From NCBI GenBank assembly GCA_036278435.1, contig DASULA010000116.1:1-25041 (forward strand): 25,041 nt of DNA, read 5' to 3'. The notes beneath the pieces are model-generated. The model searched no databases. It was not told the origin of the DNA and worked only from the letters and a program-made list of their open reading frames with translations. Both the position numbers and the translations under genes were made by a program. Below are positions 22,050 to 25,041 of the stretch, piece by piece. This stretch comes from DASULA01 sp036278435. GTDB taxonomy: Bacteria > Actinomycetota > Actinomycetes > Mycobacteriales > DASULA01. The stretch's first letter is position 1; every line of letters starts with the position of its first letter.

Positions 22050-23263
22050 TGTACGGCGATTTCACCGTCCTGCGCACCGCGGTCGAGGACGACGCGAGAC
22101 CCCCCGCGTTCTCCGACCTGCTCGGTCGCGCCGGCCGCGTCCGGCGCCGGCGGATCACCGTGGCCGCGCTGGGTGTCGGCCTGCTCGCCCTGGCCGCCTT
22201 CTCCCTGGTGCGGCCGGTGCGCGACGTGGCCGGCCCCCGGCCCACCCCGGTCCCCACCCAGGGTCCGTCGTTCGAGGTGACCGACCTGGCGTTCACCAGC
22301 GCCCAGGCGGGTTACGCCGTCCTCGGGCCGTGCACCGCCGATGCGTCCTGCTCGACCACCCGCGGGCTGGCGGTCACCCGTGACGGCGGGCGCAGTTGGC
22401 GCCGGGTCACCCTGCCGGTCGACGTCGGCGACGACACGTCCCTGCTGCTGGGCGCCAACGCCGACAGCGTCTCGCTGGTCGTGGGCGACCAGCGGTACAT
22501 CAGCGACGACGGCGGCCTGCACTGGACCGGGGCGCACTGGCTGACCGACGGAAGTCCGGTCGAGAGCATCCCGCCCGGGCAGTCGGTGACCGTGTTCTGT
22601 CCGGTGAGCCAGGCCCGGTGCCAGGACCGGCTGGCCGCGCTGGACAGCGTCCGGGGCGTGCAGCGGCCGCTGGTGCACCAGCCCGCGCTGCCGCCGGCCA
22701 TGGACGGGGCCGGGCCGGGCCTGATGGTCGGGCACGGCGACGCGCTGTGGGCGGCCAGCCTTGCTATGGGTGGAAACCTGTGGCTCGCGCACAGCCCGGA
22801 CCGCGGGCGGACCTGGCGGGAGTTGCCCGGGCCGCCGGGGCGCGGGTGGTTTCGCCCGTCGATCCTGTCCGATCCGGGCAGCCGGCGCACCTACCTGGTC
22901 GACTGGTCCACCAGCAGCGGCGTGATCGACGCGGTGTGGCGGCTGGACGACGCGAATGCCGGGGTGTGGACGGCGGTGACCCCGACCGGGCCGGCTGGTG
23001 CGGTGGTGCGGGCTCAGGTGTTGCCGGGCGGCGAACTCCGCTACACCGACATCGCCGGGCACACCTGGGACACCGACGGTGCGGGCACCGAGGTGGCGCC
23101 GGCCCCCAAGGCCCAGGTGGACGGCGTGGACATCGACGTGATGGTGCGCCAGATCGTCGGCGGCGTGCTGGTCGGCACGCCGATCCCGGGCCGGCGCGGC
23201 GACCGGGTGCTGTTCTCCGCCGACAGCGGCCGACACTGGCAGGTCCGCCGGGTGCAGTTCTGA
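22049..23263 (+). CDS. Membrane-anchored Asp-box (BNR) beta-propeller protein, partner of the sigma factor
   Basis: The gene encodes 404 residues from ATG 22049, with GGAGG 6 nt upstream, coupled to the sigma gene. A cytoplasmic N-terminus (LRTAVEDDARPPAFSDLL, then RVRRRR) is followed by one membrane segment (about 36-55, TVAALGVGLLALAAFSLV), a Pro-rich linker and a large extracytoplasmic propeller. Asp-box motifs recur: TRDGGRSW, SDDGGLHW, SPDRGRTW and SADSGRHW. Such boxes occur in sialidases and in Ycf48-like assembly factors. No sialidase catalytic residues are evident. The topology is that of a transmembrane anti-sigma sensor, which I infer from position and coupling. The pairs of Cys (CTADASC, CPVSQARC) may form disulfides. 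Confidence 0.7.
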   Translation: MYGDFTVLRTAVEDDARPPAFSDLLGRAGRVRRRRITVAALGVGLLALAAFSLVRPVRDVAGPRPTPVPTQGPSFEVTDLAFTSAQAGYAVLGPCTADASCSTTRGLAVTRDGGRSWRRVTLPVDVGDDTSLLLGANADSVSLVVGDQRYISDDGGLHWTGAHWLTDGSPVESIPPGQSVTVFCPVSQARCQDRLAALDSVRGVQRPLVHQPALPPAMDGAGPGLMVGHGDALWAASLAMGGNLWLAHSPDRGRTWRELPGPPGRGWFRPSILSDPGSRRTYLVDWSTSSGVIDAVWRLDDANAGVWTAVTPTGPAGAVVRAQVLPGGELRYTDIAGHTWDTDGAGTEVAPAPKAQVDGVDIDVMVRQIVGGVLVGTPIPGRRGDRVLFSADSGRHWQVRRVQF

Positions 23264-23274
23264 CCAAATCTCCC

Positions 23275-23304
23275 TTGATTTCCAGTAAAGCCCATCAATT
23301 ACGT
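23275..23304 (+). promoter_or_regulatory. Possible promoter before the decayed propeller gene
   Basis: TTGATT (23275-23280) and TTACGT (23299-23304) are 18 nt apart, in a 60-bp stretch that is AT-rich for this genome. A transcript would start about 15 nt before the GTG of the decayed copy and could now serve the intact paralogue downstream. Confidence 0.3.
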
Positions 23305-23326
23305 CAGTAGTGTTCGCGGAGCGTTC

Positions 23327-23685
23327 GTGACTGATGACGATGATCTTCCACTCCGCCCCTCGGACCGCTGGAGGGCGGGACGCGGGCGCGCCGCGGCCGG
23401 ACCGTTGTCCCGCTGGCGGTGCTGTCGGGTCTGGCGCTGATCGGGTTCCCGCTGGCCAGGTTCCTGCTGGTCGGGCCGACCGGACGCACCTCCCGTCCGG
23501 CTCCGAACCACGCGGTCACACCGGCCCCGGGTCGCGTGGAGGCCCAGATCGCCTTCACCGACCACCAGTACGGCGCCACCACGCCGGTACGGGCCCGCAC
23601 TCGGTACCGTCAGGTCGGAGCTGCCAACCCTGCCCGGCATCGCGGCACACCGACGGTCCGGGCGGCACCGGGCCCGAGGAGGCGT
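23327..23685 (+). pseudogene. Decayed N-terminal fragment of a third Asp-box propeller paralogue
   Basis: GTG 23327 opens MTDDDDLPLRPSDR and then the frame is lost. From 23371 another frame reads EGGTRARRGRTVVPLAVL, which matches EGGTRVRRGRAAVLTVL of the gene downstream, followed by a membrane segment (LSGLALIGFPLARFLLV) and a Pro-rich linker. QIAFTDHQYGATTPVRART aligns with GIRFTDAEHGYVLVEPCR, the first propeller strand of the downstream protein. After about 110 residues the similarity stops and the whole propeller is missing. At least one frameshift and a large deletion are needed to explain it. Confidence 0.65.
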
Positions 23686-23686
23686 C

Positions 23687-24916
23687 GTGCCCGATCGCGA
23701 CGACACCTGGCCGGCGCCCGCCACCCGGGGCCAGGAACGCTCTGAACGCTCCCCCGCCGGGGATCTGATCGAGGGCGGGACGCGGGTCCGCCGGGGCCGG
23801 GCGGCGGTGCTGACGGTGCTTGCCGGTGCCGTGCTGGTCGGGGTGCTGCTGGCCCGGCCCGATCCGCCGGTCCCGCCCGCGCCCCGGCCGGCCCCGACCG
23901 TCGCGCCCGGACCGGACTTCACGGCCAACGGGATCCGGTTCACCGACGCCGAGCACGGCTACGTGCTGGTCGAACCGTGCCGGTTACCCACCACCTGCCG
24001 CGGCACCTGGACGCTGCTGCGCACCGCCGACTCGGGACGGCACTGGCACCGGGTCGGCTCGCCGCTGGACACCCGCGCCGCCCAGTACGTCCAGGTGTAC
24101 GCGCGGGGCCGGCGGGACGTGGGGCTGGTGATCGACGGAGCCAGGTTCGTCAGCGCCGACGCCGGGGCGACCTGGCGGCCGATGCCGCCGGTGCGGATGG
24201 CCGGGCCGGTGCGCACGGTTCCGGCCGGTGACGACATCGGGTACTACTGCCCGGTGGCGGTGACCCCGCCGGGCTGTGCTGACCGGCTGTCGGCGTTCGA
24301 TCCGGTCACCGGTGTCACCCACCCGCTGGTCACCCAGCCGCCGCTGATCGCGAACCCGGCCACCCGGCAGATGTTCGCGGTGACCGCCGCTGCCCGGGTG
24401 TGGGTGCTCGCCACCCCGCTGAGCGGAACGCCGCAACTCCTGCGCAGCGCGGACAGCGGTCGGCACTGGCGGGCGGTGCCGACGCCGGCGGGGCAGCGCT
24501 GGTTCAATCCGGAACTGCTGCTGAGCCCGGACGGGAACCGGCTGTACCTGGTCAACCGGGACATCAACACGTCCCTGGTCCGGAACGTGTGGAGGCTGAC
24601 CGATCCGGCGACCGGACGGTGGGTGCCGGCGGTGGTGGGCGGCCGGCGGGAAGAGATCGAGGACGCCCGGGTGCTGCCCGGCGGAGAGCTGCGCTACGCC
24701 GACCTGGCCGGCAACGCCTGGCTGACCGAGAACCTGGCCACCCGGCTGGTGCCCGCACCCAGGGCGCGGATGGACGGGCGGCTGGTCAACGTCAACCTGG
24801 ACCAGGTGGTGGACGGCGCGCTGGTGGCCACCCCGGTGGTGGGCCTGCGCGGCGACCGCATCCTGATCTCCACCGACGGCGGGCAGCACTGGCGGGTCCA
24901 CCCGGTACACCCCTGA
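23687..24916 (+). CDS. Membrane-anchored Asp-box (BNR) beta-propeller protein, second paralogue
   Basis: The gene encodes 409 residues from GTG 23687, with GAGGAGG 5 nt upstream. The cytoplasmic N-terminus of about 38 residues ends in RVRRGR. One membrane segment follows (AVLTVLAGAVLVGVLLA, about 40-56), then a Pro-rich linker and a propeller. Asp-boxes are visible as TADSGRHWHRV, SADAGATWRPM, SADSGRHWRAV and STDGGQHWRVH. It parallels the protein at 22049-23263 along its length, with the same Cys-containing places (PCRLPTTC, CPVAVTPPGC) and shared segments such as VLPGGELRYADLAGNAW against VLPGGELRYTDIAGHTW. The last four residues are HPVHP. It probably has the same surface-sensing or ligand-binding role, without its own sigma factor. 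Confidence 0.72.
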   Translation: MPDRDDTWPAPATRGQERSERSPAGDLIEGGTRVRRGRAAVLTVLAGAVLVGVLLARPDPPVPPAPRPAPTVAPGPDFTANGIRFTDAEHGYVLVEPCRLPTTCRGTWTLLRTADSGRHWHRVGSPLDTRAAQYVQVYARGRRDVGLVIDGARFVSADAGATWRPMPPVRMAGPVRTVPAGDDIGYYCPVAVTPPGCADRLSAFDPVTGVTHPLVTQPPLIANPATRQMFAVTAAARVWVLATPLSGTPQLLRSADSGRHWRAVPTPAGQRWFNPELLLSPDGNRLYLVNRDINTSLVRNVWRLTDPATGRWVPAVVGGRREEIEDARVLPGGELRYADLAGNAWLTENLATRLVPAPRARMDGRLVNVNLDQVVDGALVATPVVGLRGDRILISTDGGQHWRVHPVHP

Positions 24917-24961
24917 TCCACCGCGCGGACAGGCCGGTCGGGCCGGAGACGCGACGCCCCA

Positions 24962-25041
24962 CTACACGTCGAGCAGGCGGCGGCCCTCGAAGGCCCGGCC
25001 CAGGGTGACTTCGTCCGCGTATTCCAGGTCCCCGCCGACCG
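24962..25041 (-). CDS. recR: Recombination protein RecR, C-terminal end (5' part outside window)
   Basis: Read from the right edge on the - strand, the last 25 residues are VGGDLEYADEVTLGRAFEGR followed by RLLDV and TAG (stop at 24964-24962). This is the highly conserved RecR C-terminus (GGDLEYADEVTLGRAxEGRR). RecR acts with RecF and RecO in loading RecA at gaps. It is convergent with the second propeller gene, with 45 nt between their stops. In actinobacteria recR is usually near lysC-asd, as here. Confidence 0.93.
   Translation of the reverse strand, partial: VGGDLEYADEVTLGRAFEGRRLLDV

Overview
The window comes from a very GC-rich actinomycete chromosome, most likely Micromonosporaceae or a close relative. 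The support is uniformly GC-rich third codon positions, many GTG starts, -10 boxes of the TAnnnT type, a chaplin gene, an actinobacterial tRNA-Glu/Asp/Phe cluster, and a core set (lysC-asd, leuA, recR) of typical actinobacterial form. The family is inferred from gene style, not from a marker gene. The left edge cuts a gene on the + strand and the right edge cuts recR on the - strand.

Layout. 1-1585: the end of a NEW3-domain protein, probably the C-terminus of a GH38-like glycosidase, overlapping a small foldase-like partner by 4 nt. 1695-4148: an exported NodB-type polysaccharide deacetylase and a membrane-anchored calcineurin-like phosphoesterase. 4161-4553: a promoter and three tRNAs (Glu, Asp, Phe), followed by a 124-bp palindromic element present twice in direct repeat and by the remains of a methyltransferase gene. 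5209-6213 (-): a VOC/glyoxalase-fold protein and a single-domain TrmO-like methyltransferase. 6349-8151 (+): an S9-family serine peptidase. 8152-8633: a gene-free stretch with a very stable 18-bp hairpin between convergent genes. 8634-10514 (-): a three-domain chaplin and an exported protein containing a Val-x-charged triplet repeat. 10728-11624 (-): a DMT-type permease with a repeat-rich upstream region.

12139-14536 (-) is the lysC-asd operon, the first two steps of the aspartate pathway (lysine, threonine, methionine, diaminopimelate). lysC keeps an in-frame internal start at residue 250, as in two-subunit aspartokinases. 14729-16894 (+) is an ABC exporter pair whose junction holds two tiny coupled ORFs made by a duplicated 29-bp sequence. 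17145-19158 (+) encodes a coiled-coil protein overlapped by an acidic, low-complexity, basic-tailed protein. Inside the latter is a tight cluster of DnaA-box-like sequences. 19334-21191 (+) is leuA with a Leu-rich leader peptide and a hairpin that can cover the leuA ribosome binding site.

21555-24916 (+) is a short SigE-type ECF sigma factor, a translationally coupled membrane-anchored Asp-box (BNR) propeller protein, a decayed copy of the same family, and a second intact paralogue. This is the best candidate for a little-described system: a sigma factor paired with extracytoplasmic propeller proteins that have the topology of anti-sigma sensors. The other leading observation is the intragenic DnaA-box cluster at 18403-18510. 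It accounts for rare ACA and TTA codons and may titrate DnaA. Everything was read by eye from the sequence; no search was run.
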